Shown here in pieces: positions 1 to 7,526 of a DNA stretch of 35,632 nt (position 1 is the first letter of the stretch; every line of letters begins with the position of its first letter). Both the position numbers and the translations under genes were made by a program. The stretch is from JACQMJ01 sp964373495 (GTDB lineage Bacteria > Patescibacteriota > Minisyncoccia > Sungbacterales > SURF-37): positions 1 to 35,632 of the forward strand of contig CAYJUW010000003.1 in the NCBI GenBank assembly GCA_964373495.1. The letters run 5' to 3'. The notes under the pieces were generated by a model, which was not told the DNA's origin, made no database searches, and worked only from the letters and a program-made list of their open reading frames with translations.

Positions 1-750
1 CGTTTTACGAGGGTTCCAGGACCGAGCGTTCCGCAGGAGACATCAACGCAATCACCACAGTCTCGTATTGTTCCTGAAGAAATTTTTGTCAGATTGGATT
101 CTAGAGCCGATCGGAACATTCTGGAGAGCATTATAGCAGGATACGGCGGTTCAGTTGTGGCGGACAAGGCCACCGAAGATGGTGGTGCGGGGTTGCGGAT
201 CAAATTTCCCGGCGCAACAGAGCAGCGACTTGAACAGATAAGTAAAGAGATCGCAGATCGCGTTTCAGGTGTATTGAGCGTATCACCTCATTGGATTCCT
301 GGACCGATCTATAATTCATCAGAGGTTGATGCCTCGCAGTGGAAAACCTATCGGAATGAGAAATATGGGTTTGAGGTGAGGTACCCATCGTCGTGGTGTC
401 ATAATGATCCAAAAAAAGATGAGGGATTTGTGAATTTCAGTCGCTGTCCGTATGCTGACAACACAAGTGTGATGAAACTAGATTCCCTATGTGTTTTTGC
501 GACCGGGTTTGAGTATGCGGAAAAATTTGCTACAACAACTGAAGAAGTGAGATTTAACAATAATGTTTTTCTTGAGAATAAAACTTATGCAGATGATGAG
601 TGGGTGTTAGATATAATTTCTGTGAATATGCCATCCAGTGATGATAAGCAATGTAAGATGATCTCATTTATTTTCGGGAAGAATTCTATTAAGGATTTTA
701 GAGTTGGTATTGTGCCTCAGATTCTCTCTACTTTCAAATTCGTTAAGTAA
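1..750 (+). CDS. Putative secreted or surface protein, 5' end outside window
   Basis: The reading frame is open from base 1 to the stop at 748-750, so the gene starts upstream of the window and at least 249 residues are visible. The first visible part is a Pro/Ser/Thr/Gln-rich stretch that looks like a linker. It is followed by a small alpha/beta region, then from about codon 115 (base 343) by a segment beginning YRNEKYGFEVRYPSSW. That opening is typical of the PsbP-like domains common in CPR envelope proteins. An internal TTG at 94 could serve as a start, but it cuts into the continuous frame and has no clear ribosome site. The region is noticeably AT-richer than the ribosomal genes further right. 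Exact function is unknown. Confidence 0.6.
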   Translation, partial: RFTRVPGPSVPQETSTQSPQSRIVPEEIFVRLDSRADRNILESIIAGYGGSVVADKATEDGGAGLRIKFPGATEQRLEQISKEIADRVSGVLSVSPHWIPGPIYNSSEVDASQWKTYRNEKYGFEVRYPSSWCHNDPKKDEGFVNFSRCPYADNTSVMKLDSLCVFATGFEYAEKFATTTEEVRFNNNVFLENKTYADDEWVLDIISVNMPSSDDKQCKMISFIFGKNSIKDFRVGIVPQILSTFKFVK

Positions 751-790
751 TTTTTGAAAATTAGAAATTGAGAATTGAAAATTCAGGACT
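751..790. repeat. AT-rich iterated-word spacer
   Basis: The 40 bases after the stop are near-copies of one short word (GAAAATTAGAAATTGAGAATT and variants). This is the same style as the other word-iterated spacers in the window, but with a word of its own. It ends at the start codon of the transketolase relic. Confidence 0.5.
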
Positions 791-958
791 ATGCCCCTAA
801 ATCCCAACGCAAAACTCGTTAAAAATATTCTGGATTTAAAATCCCTGGAGCAAAAACCCACGCGGGGCGGGTTTGGGTTAGGAATGGTCGAGGTCACGAA
901 TGAAAATCCGAATGTGGTGCGGGGTTTGTGCCTTTTGATCTTACTGTTGCCAGCATGA
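791..958 (+). pseudogene. 5' relic of a transketolase C-terminal subunit gene
   Basis: The frame starts MPLNPNAKLVKNILDLKSLE and stays nearly identical for about 40 codons to the start of the intact gene at 1824 (MPVNPNAKLVENILDLKSLE). Near 921-940 the frame slips: the words matching ADLT of the intact gene are readable in another frame, while this frame runs into a TGA at 956-958. Nothing homologous follows. It is a truncated, frameshifted copy of the gene's first 150 bases, separated from the intact gene by the toxin-antitoxin pair. It may be what is left of a tandem duplication or of the gene's original 5' end. Confidence 0.8.
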
Positions 959-986
959 TAACATGCTGATATTATCTACATTATGA

Positions 987-1088
987 ATCCCGTTAGAGAT
1001 GTGGTCGTATCTCTATACGGGTCGGGCATGAGAAATTGGTTACAAGTTTTGGTAATTAGTCAGTTGAGTCCTAAATCTCTAACGGGAT
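987..1088. repeat. Inverted repeat with CCCGTTAGA arms, upstream of vapB
   Basis: A perfect 14-bp inverted repeat, ATCCCGTTAGAGAT at 987-1000 and ATCTCTAACGGGAT at 1075-1088, bounds a 102-nt segment. A degenerate third copy (ATCTCTATACGGG) lies at 1009-1021. The right arm overlaps the vapB start codon. The same CCCGTTAGA arm bounds segments at 27886-27956 and 34681-34781. Antitoxin binding (autoregulation) and a dispersed miniature element are both possible. Confidence 0.7.
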
Positions 1089-1332
1089 GAAAAGAACGCA
1101 GATACAATTAGATGAAAAGACTTGGGAAACGCTACGGGAGCGGGCGTTTCGCGAGAGGCGTTCCATCGCCGAGATAGTGCGGGCAATGTTGCGGACGCAT
1201 GTTGAGAAAACAGCAAGGCCGCGCAACTTTTCCTCCTTTTCTTTTATTGGGTCAGGCGCCTCACGTGGCCGCGGGCGCGGAAGAGTATCGGAGCGTCACG
1301 ACGAAGTATTGAGTGAGGCTTTTTACAAATAA
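1087..1332 (+). CDS. vapB: Ribbon-helix-helix antitoxin, VapB-like
   Basis: The 81-residue protein opens with a typical ribbon-helix-helix pattern: a short basic strand (KRTQIQLDE) followed by two helices (TWETLRERAFRE, SIAEIVRAMLRTHV). Such CopG/RHH proteins bind operator DNA as dimers and use a flexible C-terminal tail to block their toxin. Here the tail from residue 45 is Ser/Gly/Arg-rich. The stop is two bases before the start of a PIN-domain gene, the usual antitoxin-toxin order. The start codon lies in the right arm of an inverted repeat, a good place for autorepression. VapB is inferred from fold and neighbour; the exact subfamily is not determined. Confidence 0.8.
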   Translation: MKRTQIQLDEKTWETLRERAFRERRSIAEIVRAMLRTHVEKTARPRNFSSFSFIGSGASRGRGRGRVSERHDEVLSEAFYK

Positions 1333-1334
1333 TT

Positions 1335-1727
1335 ATGATTTTTCTTGATACCTCCGCGATTTACGCTTTAGCCGACAGGGCCGACCTGAATCATCAGAAT
1401 GCAAAAACGCTTTTCGATAAAGCTCTTCATGGCGGCGAAGGATTGCTGATCCATAACTATATTCTTATCGAAGCGGCTGCTTTAATTCACCATCGGCTTG
1501 GTTTTGCCCCGGCTAAAAAGTTTCTCAAAGACGTAGCGTTTTTCCAGACCGTTTGGGTAGATGCTTTTTTACACGAAGCCGGAACGGCCTTATTTTTACA
1601 AAGCGCGAAAAGAAGAGTGAGTTTTGTGGATTGTGTAAGCTTTGCCTTAATGCGACAGAAGGGGATCAAGGCCGCCTTTGCCTTTGATGATGACTTCCTG
1701 AGAGCCGGCTTTCAGATATATTCTTAA
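1335..1727 (+). CDS. vapC: PIN-domain toxin ribonuclease, VapC-like
   Basis: The 130-residue length is normal for VapC toxins, Mg-dependent RNases that cut tRNA or rRNA when freed from the antitoxin. The acidic active-site residues are visible: D5 in FLDTSA, E46 in ILIEAAA, D99 in SFVDCVSF and the acidic cluster 118-120 in FDDDF. The gene follows the RHH antitoxin with a 2-nt gap, so the two are co-transcribed and probably translationally coupled. The pair sits between a relic and an intact copy of the transketolase 5' end, which suggests it arrived by insertion or recombination. Confidence 0.88.
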   Translation: MIFLDTSAIYALADRADLNHQNAKTLFDKALHGGEGLLIHNYILIEAAALIHHRLGFAPAKKFLKDVAFFQTVWVDAFLHEAGTALFLQSAKRRVSFVDCVSFALMRQKGIKAAFAFDDDFLRAGFQIYS

Positions 1728-1751
1728 ATCCGCAGGAAATCCGACGAATAC

Positions 1752-1811
1752 GCTTAATACATTAAACTTTAAACTGTAACGTTTCACTTTTCATTTTTAA
1801 CTTTTAACTTG
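1752..1811. repeat. AT-rich iterated-word spacer before the transketolase gene
   Basis: Variants of a TTTAACTTTTAAC-like word are repeated here, in the style of the spacer at 751-790 that precedes the relic copy of the same gene. No ribosome-binding site is obvious. Confidence 0.45.
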
Positions 1812-1823
1812 AGCGAAGCGAAC

Positions 1824-2849
1824 ATGCCCGTAAATCCCAACGCAAAACTTGTAGAAAATATTCTGGATTTAAAATCCTTGGAACAAAAACCAACGAGGGA
1901 CGGGTTTGGGTTAGGTATTGTTCAGGCGGCGGATGAGAATTCCAGCGTGGTGGCTCTTTGCGCTGATTTGACGGAATCAACGCGCATGGAAGCGTTTGCG
2001 AAAAAATATCCGGAGCGGTTTGTGGAAATGGGGGTGGCCGAGCAAAATATGGCATCGGTTGCGGCCGGAATGTCGCTTATGGGGAAAATTCCGTACATCA
2101 CCTCGTATGCCATGTTTAGTCCCGGCAGAAACTGGGAACAGCTTCGCACCACGGTCTGCTACAACGAGGCCAATGTTAAAATAATCGGCTCGCATGCCGG
2201 TGTCTCGGTGGGGCCGGACGGAGCAACGCACCAAGCAATAGAGGATATTGCCATTACCCGTCCCATTGCCGATATGCGGGTTTTTGCGCCCTGCGATATG
2301 CACGAAGCCCAAAAAGTAACCTACGCCATTTCAAAAGTGCACGGCCCCTGTTACGCCCGCTTTGCGCGTGAGAAAACGCCGGTATTTACTACCGAGGAGA
2401 CGCCGTTTGAGATCGGCAAAGCGCAAATATTCTGGGACGCAAATGGTAGTCCTTCGACTAGCTCAGGACGATCACGGCTTGATGTTGCCGTGATCGCCTG
2501 CGGCCCGCTTGTGCATAACGCCATTCTCGCGGCCGCAGAACTGGAGAAAGAGGGGATTAAGATTCGCGTGATCAACAATGTTTCCATTAAGCCCATGGAC
2601 GAGGCCACCATCATTCAGGCGGCAAAAGACGCCGGCTGTGTGGTTACTGTCGAAGAGCATCAGGTTTCGGGCGGCATGGGGTCAGCCGTGGCCGAGGTGC
2701 TGGCAAAAAATTATCCCGTTCCCATGGAATTCATCGGCGTCCAGAACCGCTTTGGCGAATCCGGAGCTCCAAACGAGCTCATTGAGCATTTCGGTATGGG
2801 AGTGAAGCATATTGAAAAAGCGGTAAAAAAAGTTTTGGAGAGGAAGTGA
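1824..2849 (+). CDS. Transketolase, C-terminal subunit
   Basis: This 341-residue protein matches the C-terminal half of split transketolases: a thiamine-diphosphate pyrimidine-binding domain followed by the transketolase C-terminal domain. The conserved glutamate that activates the cofactor is E73 in VEMGVAEQNMAS. It moves two-carbon units between sugar phosphates with a separate N-terminal subunit, which is not in this window. ATG at 1824 is preferred over the upstream TTG at 1809 because the relic copy starts at the equivalent ATG. Residues about 207-217 (NGSPSTSSGRSR) are an in-frame repeat insertion between the two domains. The gene is flanked by two toxin-antitoxin modules. Confidence 0.9.
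   Translation: MPVNPNAKLVENILDLKSLEQKPTRDGFGLGIVQAADENSSVVALCADLTESTRMEAFAKKYPERFVEMGVAEQNMASVAAGMSLMGKIPYITSYAMFSPGRNWEQLRTTVCYNEANVKIIGSHAGVSVGPDGATHQAIEDIAITRPIADMRVFAPCDMHEAQKVTYAISKVHGPCYARFAREKTPVFTTEETPFEIGKAQIFWDANGSPSTSSGRSRLDVAVIACGPLVHNAILAAAELEKEGIKIRVINNVSIKPMDEATIIQAAKDAGCVVTVEEHQVSGGMGSAVAEVLAKNYPVPMEFIGVQNRFGESGAPNELIEHFGMGVKHIEKAVKKVLERK
2443..2473 (+). repeat. In-frame palindrome-like repeat in the transketolase gene
   Basis: The stretch around CCTTCGACTAGCTCAGG adds about ten residues (SPSTSSG) where transketolases have a short interdomain loop. A related half-palindrome (GAGCCTGTCGAGGGAC) occurs at about 16238. From general knowledge, sequences of this type are dispersed in CPR genomes. 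Confidence 0.55.
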
Positions 2850-2850
2850 T

Positions 2851-2879
2851 TTGTTTTTCTGCATTGATCATGTTATAAT
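2851..2879 (+). promoter_or_regulatory. Promoter of the DUF6922-AbiEii operon, likely leaderless
   Basis: TTGTTT (2851-2856), a 17-nt spacer and a perfect TATAAT (2874-2879). The expected transcription start falls on or next to the ATG at 2886, so the mRNA is probably leaderless. Confidence 0.65.
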
Positions 2880-2885
2880 AGAGGC

Positions 2886-3134
2886 ATGCCTAAAGCAAAA
2901 AAGAAGGTCATGCGGTTCCGGCAGTCTCTTTTTTGGGATGTTGATCCGAAGACCATTGATCTCAAAAAACATGCGCGCTACATCATTGAGCGCGTGCTTG
3001 AATTTGGAGATGATCGAGAAACGCGATGGCTTTTTCACTACTACCCGCGAGATCTCATTCGCGATACTCTAGATCGCTCCCGTGGAGTGCTTCACGAAAA
3101 AACAAAGACGTTATGGTCTCTCGTGCTGAAATAA
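2886..3134 (+). CDS. DUF6922-type protein, putative antitoxin partner
   Basis: The 82-residue protein reads FRQSLFWDVDPKTIDLKKHARYIIERVLEFGD..., the pattern of DUF6922 proteins, which are often found directly upstream of AbiEii-type nucleotidyltransferases. By position and size it is the likely antitoxin, but that role is inferred from context only. It overlaps the next gene by 22 nt, implying coupled expression. Its promoter's -10 box ends six bases before the ATG, so translation is probably leaderless. Confidence 0.75.
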   Translation: MPKAKKKVMRFRQSLFWDVDPKTIDLKKHARYIIERVLEFGDDRETRWLFHYYPRDLIRDTLDRSRGVLHEKTKTLWSLVLK

Positions 3135-3808
3135 CTAAAATAAAATCGGAGGAGCTCTGTCTCAATGCCCTTCCGCCAAAAGTGAAACGAGCCTTTGGGA
3201 TGTGCATCAAATTCCGCTTTTTGTCATGCCGAGAATGGTATCTTGCCGGTGGCACGGCCTTGGCGCTTCAGGTAGGCCACAGGCAATCAGTTGATTTAGA
3301 TTTTTTTTCTCCGCGCGGCACGTTTCGGATGACTTCCTTAGAGAGGTTCCTTTTCAATACCAAAGAGTGGGAAACAACGTTTCGCGAATCCGGCACTCTT
3401 TACGGCAGGTTGCGCGACGCCAAGATGAGTTTTATCGCCTATCCCTTTTTTAAGCCGTCGCCGGCGCGCGTTCGTTGCGGCAATATTTGTATCCTCACGC
3501 CGGCCGATATTGCCGCGATGAAAATTCTTGCCATCAGTCAAAGGGGACGGAAGCGGGATTTCGTGGATCTTTACTGGTATTGCAGTAACCGTGAAGCACT
3601 GGAGAGTATTATCCTGCGCGCAATCTATCAGTACCCCGGACAGGAACATAGTTTGCCTCATATTCTAAAAAGTTTGGTGTATTTTGAGGACGCGGAAAAT
3701 GATCCCATGCCTAAACTTTTTTTCCGGGCCGATTGGCGGGCGATGAAGGCCTACTTCCGCCGCGAAGTGCCCAAAGTTACCATGAAATTGCTGAAATTGG
3801 GGAAATGA
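3113..3808 (+). CDS. Nucleotidyltransferase toxin, AbiEii/AbiGii family
   Basis: The 231-residue protein carries the family signature WYLAGGTALALQVGHRQS at residues 42-59, directly followed by the metal-binding pair D61-x-D63 (VDLDFFSP). A later motif, ADIAAMKILAISQRGRKRD, is also typical. Members transfer nucleotides and act as toxins of type IV toxin-antitoxin or phage-abortive systems; some modify tRNA. The frame is open upstream to 3026, but the ATG at 3113 lies at the normal N-terminus and gives a short overlap with the DUF6922 gene. The stop overlaps the next ATG (ATGA). Whether it defends, stabilises DNA or regulates growth cannot be told from sequence. Confidence 0.85.
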   Translation: MVSRAEITKIKSEELCLNALPPKVKRAFGMCIKFRFLSCREWYLAGGTALALQVGHRQSVDLDFFSPRGTFRMTSLERFLFNTKEWETTFRESGTLYGRLRDAKMSFIAYPFFKPSPARVRCGNICILTPADIAAMKILAISQRGRKRDFVDLYWYCSNREALESIILRAIYQYPGQEHSLPHILKSLVYFEDAENDPMPKLFFRADWRAMKAYFRREVPKVTMKLLKLGK

Positions 3809-4002
3809 TTTCGCATTATTATATGGAAAAAATTTCTGGAGAAAATACGAAAAAAGAAAACGTGGCTTCACTTGATGAGTTCCGAAAGAAAAAGTCGAGA
3901 GATAGTGATATTAAAATACTGCGTCTTCCTCCAAACGCCACCGATGAAGAAATAGAAAGCGCCTGGAAAAAATGGTGGAAAAAAGAAGTGAGTTTTGACT
4001 AG
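3805..4002 (+). CDS. Small protein, third gene of the AbiEii operon
   Basis: The 65-residue frame starts at an ATG that overlaps the AbiEii stop codon (ATGA), so translation is probably coupled. The protein is highly charged. Its C-terminal part, ILRLPPNATDEEIESAWKKW, resembles the first helices of a J-domain (PPNATDEEIKKAY-like), but the HPD signature and the rest of the domain are absent. It could be an accessory protein of the toxin module or a truncated remnant. No function is assigned. Confidence 0.55.
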   Translation: MISHYYMEKISGENTKKENVASLDEFRKKKSRDSDIKILRLPPNATDEEIESAWKKWWKKEVSFD

Positions 4003-4062
4003 GAAGCTGCCGGAAACTGCGGGGTCAGACCCCGCGATATTTAACAGCCGTCAGAATAGTTT

Positions 4063-4098
4063 ACAAAACACCCTTGCGCAAACAGGGTGTTTTGTGTT
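4063..4098. terminator. Hairpin terminator
   Basis: Perfect 12-bp stem ACAAAACACCCT (4063-4074) with AGGGTGTTTTGT (4084-4095) and a 9-nt loop, followed by T-rich sequence. It closes the AbiEii operon. Confidence 0.8.
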
Positions 4099-4138
4099 TC
4101 CCACACACAGGTGTATTATAAATTTATAGAGCATCTTT

Positions 4139-4270
4139 ATGGACGACCACCCCACCGTAAAATCCATCATGACCCAAGAAGTAATCTCGGTAAAACCCGA
4201 TACTCCGCTCCAGGAAGCGGCGGAGATTTTGGCGCGCCACGGCTTTGACGGCATGCCGGTGGCGGATTAA
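4139..4270 (+). pseudogene. CBS-domain gene remnant
   Basis: From the ATG at 4139 the frame gives 43 residues (MDDHPTVKSIMTQEVISVKP and on to HGFDGMPVAD), then a stop. This is the first half of a CBS domain, including the usual IMT...V.P.....EAAEIL pattern and the GMPVVD-like strand, cut off where the second helix should follow. An AT-rich TATAAA-type -10 box lies upstream near 4115. The sequence 4271-4408 shows no continuation in any frame and nothing else I recognise. The rest was probably lost by deletion. Confidence 0.65.
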
Positions 4271-4408
4271 AAAATAGATTGGTCTGCGGAGATAACAGAG
4301 GTTGGGCTGGCAAAAAGGTGACTTTGAAGGCGGTTTGTAGATACACTGAAAATCTGGTACGATTTCCACAAGGTCGAGTTTTAGCTAATTACCAATAAAT
4401 TTTACGCT

Positions 4409-5302
4409 ATGTCCAAAAAACATATTTTAGCAGGTGGTGGTATGGCGTTGGCAGCGTTGGGTATGGCGGCGATGTTTGCGTTTGCCCAAACACCCCCGCC
4501 GGATCCGGGGAAACCAGTCAAGCTCCATATGGAAGTTAAAGACAACGGCCGGGTGCTGGTGCGTGGAGCCAAAGTCACCTCAGTCGCTACGAGCACCATA
4601 AACGCAGCGACGACCTGGGAAGGAGGAGCTAGCATTCCGTGGGTTATTACCACCGATGGCAGTACCGAATACGTACGTCGCCATGGTGGAAATGGGTCGC
4701 TCTCCGAGTTTGCCGTGGGGCACACCATCAGTTTCTCCGGGTGGTTGGTACCTGCCGCGTCTCTTACAGTTCGCGCCGATGTCGTGAAGAACTGGTCCAT
4801 TGAAAAAGAAAAAATTAATCCCTTTGGGGTTATCCAGAGTATTGATTCTCCGGCCAAAAGTTTTATCGTTAAGACCGACGAAGAGAAACTGGGTACGTTG
4901 ACTGTCCTGACTTCAGATGCAACAGCATTTTTCAAGGGTAAAGCAACGACGACCTTTGCTGCGCTAAAAGTTGGAGACCGCGTGCGCGCAAGAGGGGTAT
5001 GGGATCGAGTTGCTAATACTTTGCAAGCCGACTGGATAAAGGTGCATGTCGAGGATCGAAGGGTTTTTGAGGGCGGGAAACTAAAGACCCTTCCCGGCGC
5101 AAGCGCGCCTACCTCGATGGTCGTGACCTTCGGTCGGATGGACTACACCGTGAACATTGCTACGGATACGGCGGTCTTGAACCGGAATTGGGGTAAAGCG
5201 TTGCTCGCCGATTTCCGAATTGGCCACCACATCCGCGTCTACGGGGTGGCCGACGGCACGACGATAGACGCCACCGTAGTGCGCAACGTAGATCTCCGAT
5301 AG
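4409..5302 (+). CDS. Secreted protein, DUF5666-like
   Basis: The 297-residue protein has a signal peptide or N-terminal membrane anchor (residues 1-27: basic start, Ala/Gly/Met-rich hydrophobic core, then AFAQT). The mature part is beta-rich with repeats of the type GVIQSID...FIVKT.....VLTSDATAF and KVGDRVRARGVWD, which recur near 185-200 and again at 240-290. This pattern resembles DUF5666 modules, small beta-barrel domains found in CPR exported proteins. It acts outside the cytoplasm; no ligand or enzyme activity can be read. It stands alone, with a strong terminator after it. Confidence 0.65.
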   Translation: MSKKHILAGGGMALAALGMAAMFAFAQTPPPDPGKPVKLHMEVKDNGRVLVRGAKVTSVATSTINAATTWEGGASIPWVITTDGSTEYVRRHGGNGSLSEFAVGHTISFSGWLVPAASLTVRADVVKNWSIEKEKINPFGVIQSIDSPAKSFIVKTDEEKLGTLTVLTSDATAFFKGKATTTFAALKVGDRVRARGVWDRVANTLQADWIKVHVEDRRVFEGGKLKTLPGASAPTSMVVTFGRMDYTVNIATDTAVLNRNWGKALLADFRIGHHIRVYGVADGTTIDATVVRNVDLR

Positions 5303-5320
5303 CGAAATCGTCGCTGTGAA

Positions 5321-5350
5321 CAAAACGCCCTCTCCGGAGAGGGCGTTTTG
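5321..5350. terminator. Rho-independent terminator, perfect palindrome
   Basis: CAAAACGCCCTCTCC followed by its exact reverse complement; the right arm ends in a T-run (GTTTTG). It terminates the secreted-protein gene and is symmetric enough to act on both strands. Confidence 0.85.
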
Positions 5351-5365
5351 GGTTACCATGAAGTC

Positions 5366-6394
5366 ATGGCTCATCATTACGATTTCGTGGCCATTGGCGA
5401 TACGGTGACCGACGCCTTTATCCGGCTGAAGGATGCGGAAGTGCACTGCCGGCTTGACCATGAGGCCTGTGAGATCTGCATGCGCTTCGGGGATAAGATC
5501 CCCTACGAGAGCGTGACCGTAGTTCCCGGGGTGGGGAATAGCGCCAATGCCGCGGTTTCGGCCTCGCGTCTTGGCCTCAAAACCGCGTTCGTTTCCAACG
5601 TCGGTGGTGATCATTTCGGGCAGGAAATTATCGAGACGCTGGGAAAGGAGGGCGTTGATACCCGATTCATCAAAATCAACAAGGACAAGAAGACCAACTA
5701 CCACTACGTGCTCTGGTTCCAGGACGACCGAACGATCTTGATTAAGCATGAAGAGTTCGATTACGAACTGCCGGACATCGGGGAGCCGAACTGGGTGTAC
5801 CTCTCATCGGCCAGTGAGAACTCATTGCCGTTCCATCGAACCTTGGCTAACTATTTCAGCAGTCATCCCGGTAGCAAACTTGCCTTCCAGCCGGGCACGT
5901 TCCAAATCAAATTCGGTGCCGAGGCGCTCGCCGACATCTACCGTCGTGCTGACGCGTTTTTCTGCAATCGAGAGGAAGCCAAGAGAATTTTACAGACCAC
6001 GGAGGATAACATGCGAAAGCTGCTTACTATGATGCACGGCCTCGGCCCGAAGATTGTGGTCCTCACCGATGGCGCGAAAGGCGCGTATGCCTATGACGGC
6101 GGAGGCCCTTCGAATGGCTCGGGGCAAAATTCGCGCGGCGAATTTTGGTTCATGAGGCCCTATCCGGATCCCCAGCCCCCGCTTTCCCGCACCGGCGCCG
6201 GGGATGCATTCTCCTCTACGTTCACGGTTGCCCTGGCCAAAGGCAAGAGCGTGCCCGAGGCCCTGCGCCTGGCCCCGATCAACTCCATGTCCGTGGTCCA
6301 GCACGTCGGGGCGCGGGCCGGGCTCCTCACCTGGAACCAACTGGAGGAGTATTTGGCAAAGGCGCCGGCGGACTACGAGCCAAAACTCCTGTAA
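5366..6394 (+). CDS. PfkB-family carbohydrate or nucleoside kinase
   Basis: The 342-residue protein has the PfkB fold markers: an early GD (AIGDTVTDAF), the N-terminal signature region PGVGNSANAAVSASRLGL with VGGDHFG, and the C-terminal signature LSRTGAGDAFSS with catalytic base D280. It uses ATP to phosphorylate a sugar, sugar phosphate or nucleoside; the substrate cannot be fixed from sequence. The TTG at 5348 lies in the preceding terminator, so the ATG at 5366 is preferred. Its neighbour is an aldolase, consistent with a role in sugar-phosphate metabolism. Confidence 0.85.
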   Translation: MAHHYDFVAIGDTVTDAFIRLKDAEVHCRLDHEACEICMRFGDKIPYESVTVVPGVGNSANAAVSASRLGLKTAFVSNVGGDHFGQEIIETLGKEGVDTRFIKINKDKKTNYHYVLWFQDDRTILIKHEEFDYELPDIGEPNWVYLSSASENSLPFHRTLANYFSSHPGSKLAFQPGTFQIKFGAEALADIYRRADAFFCNREEAKRILQTTEDNMRKLLTMMHGLGPKIVVLTDGAKGAYAYDGGGPSNGSGQNSRGEFWFMRPYPDPQPPLSRTGAGDAFSSTFTVALAKGKSVPEALRLAPINSMSVVQHVGARAGLLTWNQLEEYLAKAPADYEPKLL

Positions 6395-6399
6395 TAAGC

Positions 6400-6535
6400 C
6401 CTAAGTTCTAAACCCGAAACCCTAAACAAGTTCTAATGACCAAAGTCAAAAATATAAAACACGTTTTGGGTTTGGAACATTTGGATTTTGGGTTTGTTTA
6501 GGATTTAGGACTTAGAGTTTAGGGCTTCTATAATA
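6400..6535. repeat. Word-iterated inverted repeat between pfkB-like and fba
   Basis: The left part has variants of CCCTAAGTTCTAAACCC and the right part has the inverse words (GGGTTT, GGATTTAGGACTTAGAG, TTTAGGGCT). Together they can fold into a long imperfect hairpin over nearly the whole 140-nt spacer. The right end supplies the fba -10 box. Confidence 0.65.
6529..6534 (+). promoter_or_regulatory. -10 box of fba, leaderless start likely
   Basis: A perfect TATAAT ends six bases before the ATG at 6541, so transcription should begin at or next to the start codon. No Shine-Dalgarno sequence is present. The -35 region falls inside the repeat and is weak. Confidence 0.55.
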
Positions 6536-6540
6536 GTGTG

Positions 6541-7422
6541 ATGGTATCGCTGCTGGAGTTATTACAAAGAGCAACTCGTGAGGGTTGGGCCACGGCCCAC
6601 TTTAACGCCTCAAACCTCGAGCAGATGCGGGTGGTTTGCCGGGTGTGCAGAGAACTGAGGAGCCCGGCCATCATCGGCACCTCGGAGGGGGAACGGGCTC
6701 ATATCGGCCTCCTTGAGGCCGTGGCCCTCCGTGAGGCGCTCCGGCATGAATTCGGAATCCCGGTGTTCTTGAACGCCGACCACACGAAGTCGGTCGAAGC
6801 GGCCGAGGCCGCGATTGACGCCGGCTATGATTCCATCCATATTGATTTATCAGCCGAACCGTTTGACGATAACGTCAGGGGCACGGCCGAGGTGGTGGCC
6901 TACGCTCGTGAAGCAAGAAGCAGGAAGCAAGAAGTAAGTATCAGCGTTGAAGGTGAACTTGGCTACCTCCGGGGCGAGTCAAAAGTTCAGAAGGAGAAGA
7001 TAGAGGTCCGGCCGGAAGATTTGACCAAACCGGACGAGGCCCGGGCGTTTTGCCACCGCACCGGTGTGGACCGCTTCGCCCCGGCCATCGGCAACATCCA
7101 CGGCATTTCGGAGGGGGAGCCCGCGCTCGACATTGAACGGATCAAGCGGATTCGACAGCTCGTGCCGCATCGCTGCGTTCTCGTCCTCCATGCCGGTTCG
7201 GGCATTCCGGATGATCAGATTCGCTCGGCCATCGAAGCCGGCATTGCCAACATCCACATCAACACCGACATCCGCGTGGCCTTCACCGCCGGGCTCCGCG
7301 AAGCCATCGAGGCACATCCCGAGGAGACGACACCGTATAAATTATTTCCCGAGGCCGAGAAGGCCATGGCCAAGGTCGTGGTGGAAAAACTAGAGCTATT
7401 TGGAGCAGTGAACAGAATATGA
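6541..7422 (+). CDS. fba: Class II (zinc) fructose-bisphosphate aldolase family
   Basis: This 293-residue protein belongs to the class II ketose-bisphosphate aldolases, which split or form fructose-1,6-bisphosphate with a zinc ion. Family motifs are visible: VFLNADHTKS (metal and substrate region), EGELGYLRG, IGNIHG and LVLHAGSGIPD with zinc-ligand histidines, and a final INTD loop. GatY/KbaY-type specificity for tagatose bisphosphate cannot be excluded. ATG 6541 is chosen over GTG 6538. Residues about 122-133 (EARSRKQEVS) are encoded by an iterated word and look like an in-frame insertion in a surface helix. Confidence 0.88.
   Translation: MVSLLELLQRATREGWATAHFNASNLEQMRVVCRVCRELRSPAIIGTSEGERAHIGLLEAVALREALRHEFGIPVFLNADHTKSVEAAEAAIDAGYDSIHIDLSAEPFDDNVRGTAEVVAYAREARSRKQEVSISVEGELGYLRGESKVQKEKIEVRPEDLTKPDEARAFCHRTGVDRFAPAIGNIHGISEGEPALDIERIKRIRQLVPHRCVLVLHAGSGIPDDQIRSAIEAGIANIHINTDIRVAFTAGLREAIEAHPEETTPYKLFPEAEKAMAKVVVEKLELFGAVNRI
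6910..6940 (+). repeat. In-frame iterated word inside fba
   Basis: The words GAAGCAAGAAG, CAGGAAGCAAG and AAGTAAG follow each other. They encode the Arg/Lys-rich stretch just before the conserved EGELG motif. Confidence 0.55.
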
Positions 7423-7520
7423 TGCCAATCTACAAATCTTATGCCAATTTTGCGAATTGCGAATCTACCCATCATATTCTCAATTTGCAGATTGGCATTA
7501 AATTCGCATCATTGGCATCG
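7419..7520. repeat. Intergenic repeat family A, copy 1
   Basis: About 100 nt of ATGATGCCAATCTACAAAT-like words on the left and inverse words (GCAGATTGGCATT, CATTGGCATCG) on the right, filling the fba-dehydrogenase spacer. Related copies lie at 11669, 13716 and 17028. Confidence 0.8.
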
Positions 7521-7526
7521 TAGTGT

